A stretch of DNA of 64,000 nucleotides from the NCBI GenBank assembly GCA_034926865.1, contig JAYFQP010000006.1:62001-126000 (forward strand), given 5' to 3'. Within the stretch, counting starts at the first letter, position 1; each line of letters opens with the position of its first letter. The notes beneath the pieces were generated by a model. That model searched no databases and had not been told where the DNA came from. It saw only the letters and a list, made by a program, of their open reading frames with translations. This document shows positions 25,407-34,114 of this stretch, in pieces. This DNA is from RGIG1902 sp034926865. Lineage in GTDB: Bacteria; Bacillota; Clostridia; Oscillospirales; Butyricicoccaceae. The position numbers and the translations under genes were made by a program.

Positions 25407-26177
25407 ATGCACGAATATGTAAGAATGCTGCTTATCGTCTGCCCTCTTATTTTCCTTGCCGGATTTATCGATTCCATTGCTGGAGGAGGAGGGTTAATAT
25501 CCTTGCCTGCGTATCTTTTTGCTGGTCTTCCGGCTCATTATGCGGCGGGAACAGGAAAGTTTTCATCTTGCTGCGGGCTTGCCTCAGCCTCATATAAATA
25601 CATAAAAGAGGGCAAGGTATTGATGTCTGTGGCCCTTTATTCGGCGCTTGGATGCATTGTAGGCGCCGGTATAGGCACGCGCCTGGCTTTGTTTTTTTCT
25701 GAGCGTACACTTAGAATGATTATGCTGGCGGCCATACCTATAGTTGCATTATTCCTGCTTACGAGAAAAGATTTTGGGAAAGAAAAAACCGTCGATTTGC
25801 AGCTTAGCCGTAAAAAAGAGGCGGTTATGTCCTTTGCTATAGGAGCTGTAGTGGGAGTTTATGACGGACTTATAGGGCCTGGAGCAGGGACGTTTCTTAT
25901 AATTGGATTTACCGGAGCGCTGGGAATAGACCTTTTGAGAGCGTCTGCCTGTGCAAAAGTGTCTAATATGGCCTCTAACTTTACATCTATAGTGCTTTAT
26001 GCCATAAGCGGAAAGATAATGTACACTATCGCCCTGCCTGCTGCATTGTGCTCTATGCTTGGAAGTTATGCAGGCGCTCACTATGCAGTAAAGGGTGGAA
26101 GCGGCAAGGTCAGAAAAGTTATGATAATTGTCCTTGTCCTTTTGTTTGCAAAGCTTTTGTATGACTTGCTGGTATAA
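25407..26177 (+). CDS. TSUP family permease (TauE/SafE-like)
   Basis: 256 residues with about eight membrane helices. The two family repeats are visible: FLAGFIDSIAGGGGLISLPAYL in the N-terminal half and AVVGVYDGLIGPGAGTFLII in the C-terminal half. TSUP proteins export sulfite, sulfoacetate or other organosulfur anions, or act on unknown anions. The exact substrate is not visible. It is followed after two bases by a Nudix gene, suggesting cotranscription without an obvious functional link. Confidence 0.9.
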   Translation: MHEYVRMLLIVCPLIFLAGFIDSIAGGGGLISLPAYLFAGLPAHYAAGTGKFSSCCGLASASYKYIKEGKVLMSVALYSALGCIVGAGIGTRLALFFSERTLRMIMLAAIPIVALFLLTRKDFGKEKTVDLQLSRKKEAVMSFAIGAVVGVYDGLIGPGAGTFLIIGFTGALGIDLLRASACAKVSNMASNFTSIVLYAISGKIMYTIALPAALCSMLGSYAGAHYAVKGGSGKVRKVMIIVLVLLFAKLLYDLLV

Positions 26178-26179
26178 AT

Positions 26180-26626
26180 ATGATAAAAGTAGAGTTTGAA
26201 GATATAAAAAGCGTTAAAGAAAACCTTTTTAAATATGCGGTTATTGTGAGCTGTTATCAGGGGAAATGGATATACTGCAAACACCGGCAGCGCGATACAT
26301 GGGAAACCCCGGGAGGACACAGAGAGAAGAATGAGACCATTTTTTGTACAGCTAAACGAGAGCTTTATGAAGAGACAGGAGCGCTCGATTTTGCTCTTTA
26401 TCCTGTTGCTCCATACTCTGTAACGAGTTCCGAAAAAAGCTATGGTTTTTTGTTCTATGCCGATATAAAAAAGCTGGGGCCTTTGCCCGAATCGGAGATT
26501 GAATGTATCGATTTCTTTGAGAATCCTCCTGAAAATCTTACATATCCGTATATACACCCTTTGCTTTTGGATAAAGCAAAAGAATACATTATGCGTGAAT
26601 TGCCCTTTGCCAAGGATATAAGCTAG
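26180..26626 (+). CDS. Nudix hydrolase
   Basis: 148 residues with a complete Nudix box, GX5EX7REUXEEXGU, read as GGHREKNETIF then CTAKRELYEETGA. The Nudix box supplies the Mg-binding glutamates that hydrolyse a nucleoside diphosphate linked to another moiety. The substrate is unknown; the 8-oxo-dGTP diphosphatase label sometimes given to relatives is not supported by anything specific. It begins two bases after the TSUP stop and ends before a bidirectional terminator. Confidence 0.88.
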   Translation: MIKVEFEDIKSVKENLFKYAVIVSCYQGKWIYCKHRQRDTWETPGGHREKNETIFCTAKRELYEETGALDFALYPVAPYSVTSSEKSYGFLFYADIKKLGPLPESEIECIDFFENPPENLTYPYIHPLLLDKAKEYIMRELPFAKDIS

Positions 26627-26636
26627 TCTTATGATA

Positions 26637-26669
26637 AACCCCCTGTGGAAAACTTCCACAGGGGGTTTA
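26637..26669. terminator. Bidirectional terminator between the Nudix gene and the ABC exporter
   Basis: Perfect 15-bp stem AAACCCCCTGTGGAA / TTCCACAGGGGGTTT with loop AAC, serving convergent genes. Confidence 0.9.
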
Positions 26670-26671
26670 AA

Positions 26672-28474
26672 TCAATAACTTTCGAACTGAGAGCGGTAAA
26701 GGTTATAGTAAAAACCTTTTTTAGCCATAAGCTGTTCGTGCGTACCTTGTTCGACGATGCTGCCATCATTGACTACAAGTATGTTGTCGGCATTGCGTAT
26801 AGTCGAAAGCCTGTGAGCGATGACAAAGCAGGTTTTATCTTTCATAAGGCTTCTCATTGCCTGCTGTATGGCTTCCTCAGTTCTGGTATCAACATTGGAT
26901 GTCGCCTCGTCAAGTATCAGCATCTTTGAATCGAGCAGCATGGCACGGGCTATCGTCAGGAGCTGTTTTTGCCCCTTTGAGATGTTGACGCCGTTGTCGC
27001 TCAAAAGGGTATCATAGCCCTTTGGAAGCTTTTTTATATAGCTGTGTATATGTGCGGCCTTTGCGGCGGCGGAGACTTCCTCATATGTAACATTTTCTTT
27101 TCCGTATGCAATATTCTCAAAGATGGTTCCGCTGAATAGCCATGTATCCTGAAGAACCATCGTATAACATCGCCTCAGGCTGTCACGCGTAGAGGAATAT
27201 ATGCTCTGCCCGTCAACTGTGATGTCCCCCTCAAGGGTATCGTAAAAACGCATCAAAAGATTTATTATTGTTGTCTTTCCTGCGCCTGTCGGGCCCACAA
27301 TGGCAATAAGGCTGCCCTTTGGAGCAGAAAGGTTAAGATCATTGATAATAGTGCGTTCGGGGTTATATCCAAAGCTTATATCCTTTAGCTCTACGCTGCC
27401 CTCAATGTCTTTGAATACCAATGCGTCTTCGCTATCCGGTTTTTCGGGGGCTTCATCTATGAGTCGGAAAACGCGTTCTGCCGCAGCAAAGGCTGACTGA
27501 AGTTCGCCGAGAATATTAGCTGCTTCGTTTATCGGCCCTGAAAACTTCCTTGAATAGAGCACAAAGGAGGAGATGTCGCCCAATCCGATCGAGCCTGCAA
27601 GATAAAGCAGCGAACCAAAGACGCTTACAAGCGTCAGCGAAATGTTGTTGATAAAATTGACGGAGGTGCCAGTCAAAACTCCCTGATATTCAGCCGTTGT
27701 GTAAGCCTCCACCGCTTCATCGTTCTTTTTGTCAAAGCGGCTGATCATAACGTCTTCGACGCTGTAAGCTTTGGTGGTTTTCTGCCCGTTTATCATCTCT
27801 TCAACAAAGCCGTTAAGTTCCCCCAGCTTTGCCGAGCGCTTGCGATATAAAGGGCGTACCATTCTTGTGATATATCTTGTTGCTATAAGGGACATCGGAA
27901 CGGTGACTGTAAATACAAGGACAAGCATAGGAGATATCTTTATCATCATTATCAGCGCACCCAGAACAGTTATCGTGCTTTGACATATCTGGAGAAAGTC
28001 GGTCGAAAGAGAAGCGTTAACCGTGTCAATATCATATGAAATGACGCTTATTATGTCTCCGGTCTGGCGGCTGTCGAAGAATGATACAGGCAGGGAGGAA
28101 AGCCTGCCGAATACATCCTTGCGCATCTGATATATGACGTTTCGGCTTATATTTACTGTTATGATAGTCATTATGTATGTCATAACGGATGAGATGGCGT
28201 AAAATGCAATGATCATCATGACATATCTTGTGACAACAGGAAAATTGACCATTCCGGGAACAGTACCTATCGCATCAATGGCTTTACCCGAAAGGCTCGG
28301 GCCCATAAGGGCAAGTATATTGCCGCCCAGCATAAGGAAAAGAGCTGTAAATAAAAGCAGCTTATTGCGGCTGAGATATGTCCAAAGCCTAAGGAGGATG
28401 GCACGTTTCTTCTTGCCTGACAGCGGCTTCGCCACGCCCCCGGACATCGTTTTTGGGGCAGATGGGTTACGCAT
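26672..28474 (-). CDS. ABC exporter half-transporter, subunit with the catalytic Walker site (600 aa)
   Basis: Six-helix ABC type IV exporter domain (residues ~40-330) fused to an ATPase domain. Walker A is GPTGAGKTT, Walker B ends LILDEATSNVD with the catalytic Glu, and the switch His is present (FVIAHRLSTIR). Its signature is NISKGQ rather than LSGGQ. The partner subunit has the complementary defects, so the pair forms a heterodimer with one active and one degenerate ATP site, like LmrCD or BmrCD. Lipophilic drugs or lipids are likely substrates. The start overlaps the partner's stop by eight bases. Confidence 0.93.
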   Translation of the reverse strand: MRNPSAPKTMSGGVAKPLSGKKKRAILLRLWTYLSRNKLLLFTALFLMLGGNILALMGPSLSGKAIDAIGTVPGMVNFPVVTRYVMMIIAFYAISSVMTYIMTIITVNISRNVIYQMRKDVFGRLSSLPVSFFDSRQTGDIISVISYDIDTVNASLSTDFLQICQSTITVLGALIMMIKISPMLVLVFTVTVPMSLIATRYITRMVRPLYRKRSAKLGELNGFVEEMINGQKTTKAYSVEDVMISRFDKKNDEAVEAYTTAEYQGVLTGTSVNFINNISLTLVSVFGSLLYLAGSIGLGDISSFVLYSRKFSGPINEAANILGELQSAFAAAERVFRLIDEAPEKPDSEDALVFKDIEGSVELKDISFGYNPERTIINDLNLSAPKGSLIAIVGPTGAGKTTIINLLMRFYDTLEGDITVDGQSIYSSTRDSLRRCYTMVLQDTWLFSGTIFENIAYGKENVTYEEVSAAAKAAHIHSYIKKLPKGYDTLLSDNGVNISKGQKQLLTIARAMLLDSKMLILDEATSNVDTRTEEAIQQAMRSLMKDKTCFVIAHRLSTIRNADNILVVNDGSIVEQGTHEQLMAKKGFYYNLYRSQFESY

Positions 28475-30182
28475 CTATCTCACCCCCCATCTGAGAAAGG
28501 CTTATGCTTTTATAAAGCTCACAGCTTTCGATTAGCTCCTCGTGGGTGCCCTGGGCTGTTATATGTCCGTCTTCCATGACGAGGATAAGTTCGGCATGTC
28601 GGATTGAGCTTATCCTCTGAGCCACTATAACGGATGTTACTCCGCTGTAAGCTGACGCAAGGGCCTTTCTAAGCTCGGCATCAGTGCGGTAGTCAAGCCC
28701 TCCCGAGGAGTCATCAAGTATAAGAATTTCAGGTTTTGCGGCAAGCGCTCTTGCAATAAGCAAGCGTTGTTTCTGGCCACCGCTTAAATTGGTACCTCTG
28801 GCTGTAACCATATGTTCAAGGCCCTCTGGACATCCTTTTAATACATCGTCCGCTTGCGCATCGTGGGCTGCTTTCAAGATTTTTTCACGGGACAGAGCGC
28901 GACCGTAGCTGATGTTTTCATATATCGTGTCCGCAAGCAGAAAATCATTTTGAAAGGCAGTGCCAAACATGCGGGCAAGCCGGTCTTTTTCTATGCTTTT
29001 AATATTTTGGCCATCTATATAGATCTCTCCGCTGTCCGGATCATAAAACCTGAGAAGAAGGTTGATTATAGTCGTTTTGCCGGAACCCGTCGGGCCAATT
29101 ATTCCAAGTGTCTGACCGCGTTTCAGCTCAAAGCTTATGTTGGTAAGATTGTTTTCCACCTTGTTATAGGAAAACGACACATTGTCAAACTTTATGTGGC
29201 TGTCGTCTGCTATAGATGGAAGCTGCATGACAGAAATATCGGCTGGGGCATCAAGGACTTCGCTAATACGCCTGCCGGATGCAATGCCTTTGGAACAGAG
29301 AATGAAGATTTTTGTTACGCCCAGCATGGCGTTAAGGATGATGTTGAAATAGCTTAAAAAGGCGATTATAGCACCAGGCTGTGTTAAACCGGAATTGACT
29401 CTGCTTGCACCTACAAGGATGACAAGGCTTATCCCAAGATTTAATATAAAGGTGGTAGATGGGCTTGACAGAGACATGATGATTCCGGCTCTGCGCTCTT
29501 CGCCGGAAAGCTCAAAGTTAACTTTGTCGAACCGTTTTTTCTCGTATTCACTTTTCGAAAGTGCTTTTATAACTCTTACACCTGTTATGTTTTCCTGCAC
29601 CGTCATGACCATTTTGTCAAGGATCTTCTGACAGTAGGTATAAATCGGCACGCTGATCTTGGTGACAAAATACACAATGGCCACGATAAAGGGGAGAACA
29701 GCCACCAGAACAAGAGTAAGCGTGCTGTCTATGCTCATTGTGATTAACAGCCCTCCCACAAGGAGGATCGGAGCGCGCACACCCATTCGCTGTATTCTTG
29801 AAAGCATTTGGTTTATGTTATAAGTATCGGAGGTTAGCCTCGACACGAGAGATGGCAGCGTAAACCGGTCGGTCTGAGGGATAGAGAGGTAGGCTATTGA
29901 CGAAAACAGATCATGCCGTATTGCTCCCGTGATGCTTCCTGCGCTTTTTGCGGCAAGGCGGTTGGCAGATATATTGCAGAAAAATGAAATCACCGAGAAC
30001 GCGACCATAACGCCGCCCCAAAGGAATATCTGTCTGTGCTCTCCTGTAGGCACCACATCGTCAATTATCTTTTCAAGGACAGAGGGTATCAGCAGATCCA
30101 TTATTGCCGAGATAAACTTAATAAAAAGGCCAAATGACATTATTGGCACATAGGGTTTGATATAGACCCAAAGTCTTTTCAT
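28467..30182 (-). CDS. ABC exporter half-transporter, subunit with the degenerate Walker site (571 aa)
   Basis: Six-helix exporter domain plus ATPase. Walker A GPTGSGKTT and signature LSGGQ are canonical, but Walker B reads ILILDDSSGGLD (Asp in place of the catalytic Glu) and the switch residue is Gln in VIVAQRISSIR. This is the textbook degenerate-site half of a heterodimeric ABC exporter; the other half has the catalytic Glu and His but a poor signature. It is cotranscribed between marR (four-base overlap) and the other subunit. Confidence 0.93.
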   Translation of the reverse strand: MKRLWVYIKPYVPIMSFGLFIKFISAIMDLLIPSVLEKIIDDVVPTGEHRQIFLWGGVMVAFSVISFFCNISANRLAAKSAGSITGAIRHDLFSSIAYLSIPQTDRFTLPSLVSRLTSDTYNINQMLSRIQRMGVRAPILLVGGLLITMSIDSTLTLVLVAVLPFIVAIVYFVTKISVPIYTYCQKILDKMVMTVQENITGVRVIKALSKSEYEKKRFDKVNFELSGEERRAGIIMSLSSPSTTFILNLGISLVILVGASRVNSGLTQPGAIIAFLSYFNIILNAMLGVTKIFILCSKGIASGRRISEVLDAPADISVMQLPSIADDSHIKFDNVSFSYNKVENNLTNISFELKRGQTLGIIGPTGSGKTTIINLLLRFYDPDSGEIYIDGQNIKSIEKDRLARMFGTAFQNDFLLADTIYENISYGRALSREKILKAAHDAQADDVLKGCPEGLEHMVTARGTNLSGGQKQRLLIARALAAKPEILILDDSSGGLDYRTDAELRKALASAYSGVTSVIVAQRISSIRHAELILVMEDGHITAQGTHEELIESCELYKSISLSQMGGEIDA

Positions 30183-30613
30183 TCCTCATATCCCTCCTCA
30201 TCAAGGGCGATCGCCCCGATTCGGACCTTTTCAATCAGGCTTTCAAGCTGAGATATTTCTTCTTTCGTAAGCATTTGAGTTATCAAGCTGTTCCACTCCC
30301 TGAATGAGGCCTTTATATCCGGAAGGGCAAGCTGAGCCTTATCTGTAGGGTATATTTCATAAAACCGCCGATCATCCTTTGAGGTGATCCTCGTTATATA
30401 GCCTTCCTGTTCAAGAGTGTTCAGCTGCCTTGTGACATTGCTTTTGTCCATATGGTTAATTTTTGCTATGCCGTCCTGCGAGATGCCGGGGCTTTTGCAG
30501 ATTGTCATTATACATACCGGCTGGCTTCCTTTTAGCCCGTATCTGCGCAGCTTGGCTTCCCTGAAGCGGCGCGAGCATCTGGAGATAATATTGATATTAT
30601 GCGAAAGGCTCAT
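30179..30613 (-). CDS. MarR family transcriptional regulator
   Basis: 144 residues. The winged helix region reads ISQDGIAKINHMDKSNVTRQ, then LEQEGYITRITSKDDRRFYEIYPT, with the typical wing DDRR. It is the first gene of the operon with both ABC exporter subunits and presumably represses it until a substrate binds, as is common for MarR-ABC clusters. The ATG follows GAGGGAGG. Its stop overlaps the next start by four bases. Confidence 0.92.
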   Translation of the reverse strand: MSLSHNINIISRCSRRFREAKLRRYGLKGSQPVCIMTICKSPGISQDGIAKINHMDKSNVTRQLNTLEQEGYITRITSKDDRRFYEIYPTDKAQLALPDIKASFREWNSLITQMLTKEEISQLESLIEKVRIGAIALDEEGYEE

Positions 30614-30649
30614 AGTCTTCCTCCCTCAGAATAGTTGATTACGCAACCG

Positions 30650-30678
30650 ATTGTAAGCTATAAATTATCAAATGTCAA
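30650..30678 (-). promoter_or_regulatory. Promoter of the marR-ABC exporter operon
   Basis: On the minus strand: TTGACA (30678-30673), 17-base spacer, TACAAT (30655-30650). Repeats TTGATAATTTA and TAATCAA around it could be MarR half-sites. Confidence 0.7.
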
Positions 30679-30746
30679 CAGTATAAATCAGCGGGATATG
30701 AAGAATACCCATGTCGTGGTTATATAAAAGATGCCTTGCTGTAAAG

Positions 30747-30775
30747 TTGACAAATGGCATTATACGTAATATACT
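30747..30775 (+). promoter_or_regulatory. Promoter of the 6S-like RNA
   Basis: TTGACA at 30747-30752, exactly 17 bases, TATACT at 30770-30775. Predicted transcription begins at about 30782-30783, precisely where the closing stem of the RNA begins. Confidence 0.75.
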
Positions 30776-30782
30776 GTCTCAT

Positions 30783-30936
30783 AAAGGATAGGTGTATTGT
30801 AAGTGATCAATTCATCGGGATCTGATTCGGAACCCCCCAATCGACGACGTTTAACGTTTGCTCATTTTGTGGGACGAGGTCAGAGGGGAATGTATATTAT
30901 GCACATAGCTGAGGGCAATCACATATTGTCCTTTTT
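30783..30936 (+). ncRNA. Candidate structured non-coding RNA, 6S RNA-like
   Basis: A roughly 154-base transcript without an ORF. Its ends pair: AAAGGAUAG at the 5' end with UUGUCCUUU at the 3' end, extended by GUG(U)AUUG with CAAUCAC. Internally UCUGAUU (30821-) can pair with GGUCAGA, followed by CCC(C)CAA / UUGUGGG toward an apical loop. The unpaired middle, with a small hairpin AUGU...ACAU on its 3' strand, gives the closing stem / central bubble / terminal stem layout of 6S RNA. The 3' arm runs straight into a U run (terminator). Family assignment is by architecture only, from hand folding; another structured RNA is possible. Confidence 0.5.
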
Positions 30937-31068
30937 GCTGTGTGTTTTTTTATTGATGTGACTTATGTTTAATTAAGAGCTCATTATGTGTTAAGAATAT
31001 AAATAAAGCATTTAGCTAATGTCTGGAAAAACAAAATATCTTTTCAGGCATTTTGGGAGGTTACTATT

Positions 31069-32406
31069 TTGAACGAAGATCCGTTGCTGTGGCTGTTTTT
31101 GCTTCAGCTTGCATTTATATTTTGCAATGCCATCTTTGCCTGCGCAGAGATAGCTGTTATAACAATGAACGACAATAAGCTTGCCAAGCTTTCGGCTTCG
31201 GGAGATAAACGTGCTCTGCGTCTTACAAAGCTTACCCAGCAGCCGTCGGTGTTTTTGGCAACGATACAAGTGGGCATAACACTTGTAAATCTTTTGAGCA
31301 GTGCCGTGGCCACAAGGAACTTTTCCGACAGGCTTGTGGCTTGGCTTGTAAGCCTTGGGATAAAGATACCTGCGTATGTTATAAATATGCTTGCGGTGGC
31401 GGTTATCACCCTTTTGCTGACCTACTTTACTGTTCTTTTGGGAGAGCTTATACCCAAACGGCTTGCAATGAAAAAAGCCGAACAGATCGCACTTGGCATG
31501 TCGGGGATAATATATGTGATTTCAAAGATATTCACTCCGGCTGTATGGCTTTTTACCGTTTCCACCAATGGAGTGCTGAGGCTTATGGGTATTGACCCTA
31601 ACAGCCAGGAAGACGAAAATGCCGAGGAAGAGATACGCATGCTTCTTGATGCAGGCAAGCAGAAAGGAACTATTCAGCCTGATGAACAGAGCATGATTCA
31701 GAATATATTTGAGTTTGACGATACCTCGGCTGGAGAGCTTATGACCCACCGTACTGAGGTTTCCCTTCTTTGGCTTGATGAAAGCGATGAACAGTGGGAA
31801 CAGACCATCGGAGAAAGCCGCCATTCGATTTATCCCGTATGCGCTGACAGCCCTGACTATATAACGGGTGTTTTGTATGCCAAGGATTATCTGAGACTTA
31901 AGGATAAAACCCGGGAGAATGTACTCAAGAAAGCTGTTAAGCCTGCATATTTTGTGCCTGAGTCTGTCAGGGCCGACGTTTTGTTCAGAAACATGAAGAA
32001 AACAAGGAATCATTTTGCCGTAGTTGTAGACGAATATGGAGGTATGAGCGGAATTGTAACGATGAACGACTTGCTTGAGCAGCTTGTGGGAGATCTTGAT
32101 GATGATAGTTCAACGCCTCCCGAAAAGCCCCTTATTGAGCGTATAGATTCAAAAACTTGGAGAATTCAGGGGGCGGCGCCGCTTGATGAGGTATCGTTGC
32201 AGCTTGGCGTAGCTTTGCCAGATGACGAATACGATACCTTCGGGGGGCTTGTGTTTGGTGTTTTAGGAACAGTTCCAAATGACGGCAGTACCCCCGAAAT
32301 TGAGGAATATGGGCTAACGATAAAAGTTACAAAGATTAAGGAGCATAGGCTTCTAAATTCTGTTGTCTGCCTTTCGGATGCAGGTGCCGGAAAAACAGCT
32401 GAATAA
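31069..32406 (+). CDS. CNNM/CorC-type membrane protein (DUF21-CBS-CorC_HlyC), often called hemolysin family
   Basis: 445 residues: an N-terminal DUF21 domain with three to four membrane helices (residues ~1-190), a CBS pair (~205-330, MTHRTEVSLL and TRNHFAVVVDEYGGMSGIVT), and a C-terminal CorC_HlyC domain (~345-430). Members transport or control Mg2+ or Co2+; the hemolysin name is historical. The start is TTG at 31069 with TGGGAGG eight bases upstream, and no ATG fits. A hairpin follows the stop. Confidence 0.9.
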   Translation: MNEDPLLWLFLLQLAFIFCNAIFACAEIAVITMNDNKLAKLSASGDKRALRLTKLTQQPSVFLATIQVGITLVNLLSSAVATRNFSDRLVAWLVSLGIKIPAYVINMLAVAVITLLLTYFTVLLGELIPKRLAMKKAEQIALGMSGIIYVISKIFTPAVWLFTVSTNGVLRLMGIDPNSQEDENAEEEIRMLLDAGKQKGTIQPDEQSMIQNIFEFDDTSAGELMTHRTEVSLLWLDESDEQWEQTIGESRHSIYPVCADSPDYITGVLYAKDYLRLKDKTRENVLKKAVKPAYFVPESVRADVLFRNMKKTRNHFAVVVDEYGGMSGIVTMNDLLEQLVGDLDDDSSTPPEKPLIERIDSKTWRIQGAAPLDEVSLQLGVALPDDEYDTFGGLVFGVLGTVPNDGSTPEIEEYGLTIKVTKIKEHRLLNSVVCLSDAGAGKTAE

Positions 32407-32430
32407 GGCTTAATAATGCTATGATAAAGA

Positions 32431-32468
32431 TACCGCCCCGATAGTCGCCTGTCGGGGCGGTACTGTTT
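32431..32468 (+). terminator. Hairpin terminator after the CNNM gene
   Basis: Perfect 11-bp stem TACCGCCCCGA / TCGGGGCGGTA, loop of ten bases, then a loose T-rich tail. Being symmetrical it may also serve the convergent flotillin gene. Confidence 0.7.
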
Positions 32469-32508
32469 GTTTTATGAGATTGAAAGGGAATATGGCTACT
32501 GCACAGCG

Positions 32509-34008
32509 TTATACACGAATGGGATCTTCAGGAGTGTTTTCCGTATCTTCTGATTCTTTGCTGCTGTTGTTTTCTGATGACCGGGTTTCGAGAACTATTC
32601 TCTGTGCGGGCATATTGTTTCTTACCATGTTGCCTGCAACAACGCCTGAAAGGATAGATTTTAAATCAATCCCCGTGGATTCCTTCATGCCGTCTACTAT
32701 CTGATCGGCGCTTGTCATAACATCTCTTATAAGCTTGGTCGAGTTGCCTTCGCCGTACATAACGATTTTATCGGTCTGGGCTAAAGGAGCAGCGGCATTC
32801 TTGACAACCTCGGGCAGCGCTGTGAGATACATTTCTAGGATAGACGCTTCGCCCATTTTACGCTGAGCTTCGGCTTTCTTTTCAATTGCCTCAGCTTCCG
32901 CAAGACCCTTGGCCCTTATGCCCTCGGCCTCCTGCTCCATTGAGAACCTAAGGGCTTCGGCCTGAACTCTTTTGGCCTCGGCGTCCCGCATGGCTTCATA
33001 GGTGCGGGCTTCGGCATCTCTTTGACGGCGAATAAGGTCAGACTCAGCTTCCTTTTCTGCCTTATACTTCATAGCATCGGCCTGTTTGCGAACATCAGCA
33101 TCAAGCTGGCGCTCCTTAAGGGATATTTCTTTTTCGGCCAGCTCCGATTCTTTTTCCTTTTTTGCTATGTCGGCATTTACGCGTGCTACCTCGATGACTT
33201 TACGCTGCGATTCCTGTTGAATAGCGTAAGCAGCGTCAGCTGCGGCCTTCTTGGTATCCGCAAGAACCTGCATTTCTGCACGCTGAATGGCAAGCTGGGC
33301 GTTTTGTTCGGAGATCATCTTTTCGGTCTGCACCTTTACGGCATTTGATTCCTGATCGGCATTGGCTGTGGCTATGGAAATATCGCGCTGGGCGTTTGCC
33401 TTGGCGATTTGGGCATTTTTGCGTATCTGTTCTACGTTGTCGATACCCATGTTCTCAATTGTTCCAGCAGCATCCTTAAAGTTCTGGATATTGAAATTAA
33501 CGACCTCCATGCCAAGTTTCTGCATATCTGGCACAACGTTTTCGGTGATCTTTTTAGCGACACCCTGGCGGTCCTGAACCATTTCTTTAAGACCTACAGA
33601 ACCCACGATTTCGCGCATATTTCCCTCTAGAACCTGAGTAACAAGGGATATAAGCTCATTTTGGTGCATTCCAAGCAGAGCTTCTGACGCCTTCTCGAGC
33701 AGATGTGGATCTGACGATATTTTAATATTTGCCACGCCGTCCACAGAAACGTTAATAAACTCGTTTGTGGGAACAGCCTCCGAGGTTTTTACATCGACCT
33801 GCATAACGCGAAGAGAAAGCTTGTCAACCCTCTCAAAGAACGGTACTCGCCAACCGGCTTTACCGATAAGTATCCTCTTTTTGCCTAAGCCGGAAATTAT
33901 GTAGGCAGTATCCGGTGGCGCCTTTAAGTAGCCGACAATAAGAAGCAGCAAAACTACGACTACGCCTATAGTAGATGCAAAGCCTGCGGGGGTTAGAAAA
34001 AAATCCAT
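32509..34008 (-). CDS. Flotillin-like SPFH-domain protein (FloT family)
   Basis: 499 residues. One N-terminal membrane helix (about 13-29), an SPFH/band 7 domain (~35-210: AYIISGLGKKRILIGKAGWR, QVDVKTSEAVPTNE), then a long Ala/Glu/Lys-rich coiled coil (~215-400) with the EA repeats typical of flotillins, and a C-terminal tail ending in an acidic Ser/Glu segment. Flotillins scaffold membrane microdomains. No NfeD partner gene is adjacent. The ATG follows AAAGGAGG. The leader carries a manganese-type riboswitch, so expression is probably Mn2+ dependent, which is unusual for this family. Confidence 0.92.
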   Translation of the reverse strand: MDFFLTPAGFASTIGVVVVLLLLIVGYLKAPPDTAYIISGLGKKRILIGKAGWRVPFFERVDKLSLRVMQVDVKTSEAVPTNEFINVSVDGVANIKISSDPHLLEKASEALLGMHQNELISLVTQVLEGNMREIVGSVGLKEMVQDRQGVAKKITENVVPDMQKLGMEVVNFNIQNFKDAAGTIENMGIDNVEQIRKNAQIAKANAQRDISIATANADQESNAVKVQTEKMISEQNAQLAIQRAEMQVLADTKKAAADAAYAIQQESQRKVIEVARVNADIAKKEKESELAEKEISLKERQLDADVRKQADAMKYKAEKEAESDLIRRQRDAEARTYEAMRDAEAKRVQAEALRFSMEQEAEGIRAKGLAEAEAIEKKAEAQRKMGEASILEMYLTALPEVVKNAAAPLAQTDKIVMYGEGNSTKLIRDVMTSADQIVDGMKESTGIDLKSILSGVVAGNMVRNNMPAQRIVLETRSSENNSSKESEDTENTPEDPIRV

Positions 34009-34112
34009 TTGTGTTCCTCCTTTAATTCCTTTCGAGCTTCTTTGATTAATACCTGACTTTGTAGTTCTTTGTTCCCGGGAAAGATCATCGACGATATCGC
34101 GGGGGAGATCAT
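33993..34112 (-). CDS. Possible 39-aa upstream ORF overlapping the flotillin start
   Basis: An ATG directly after the riboswitch terminator opens a 39-codon frame, MISPAISSMIFPGNKELQSQ followed by a charged helix-like segment (KEARKELKEEHK), that ends inside the flotillin gene in another frame. It has no recognisable ribosome site, because the T run of the terminator sits there, so translation is doubtful. Confidence 0.2.
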   Translation of the reverse strand: MISPAISSMIFPGNKELQSQVLIKEARKELKEEHKWIFF

Positions 34113-34114
34113 AT

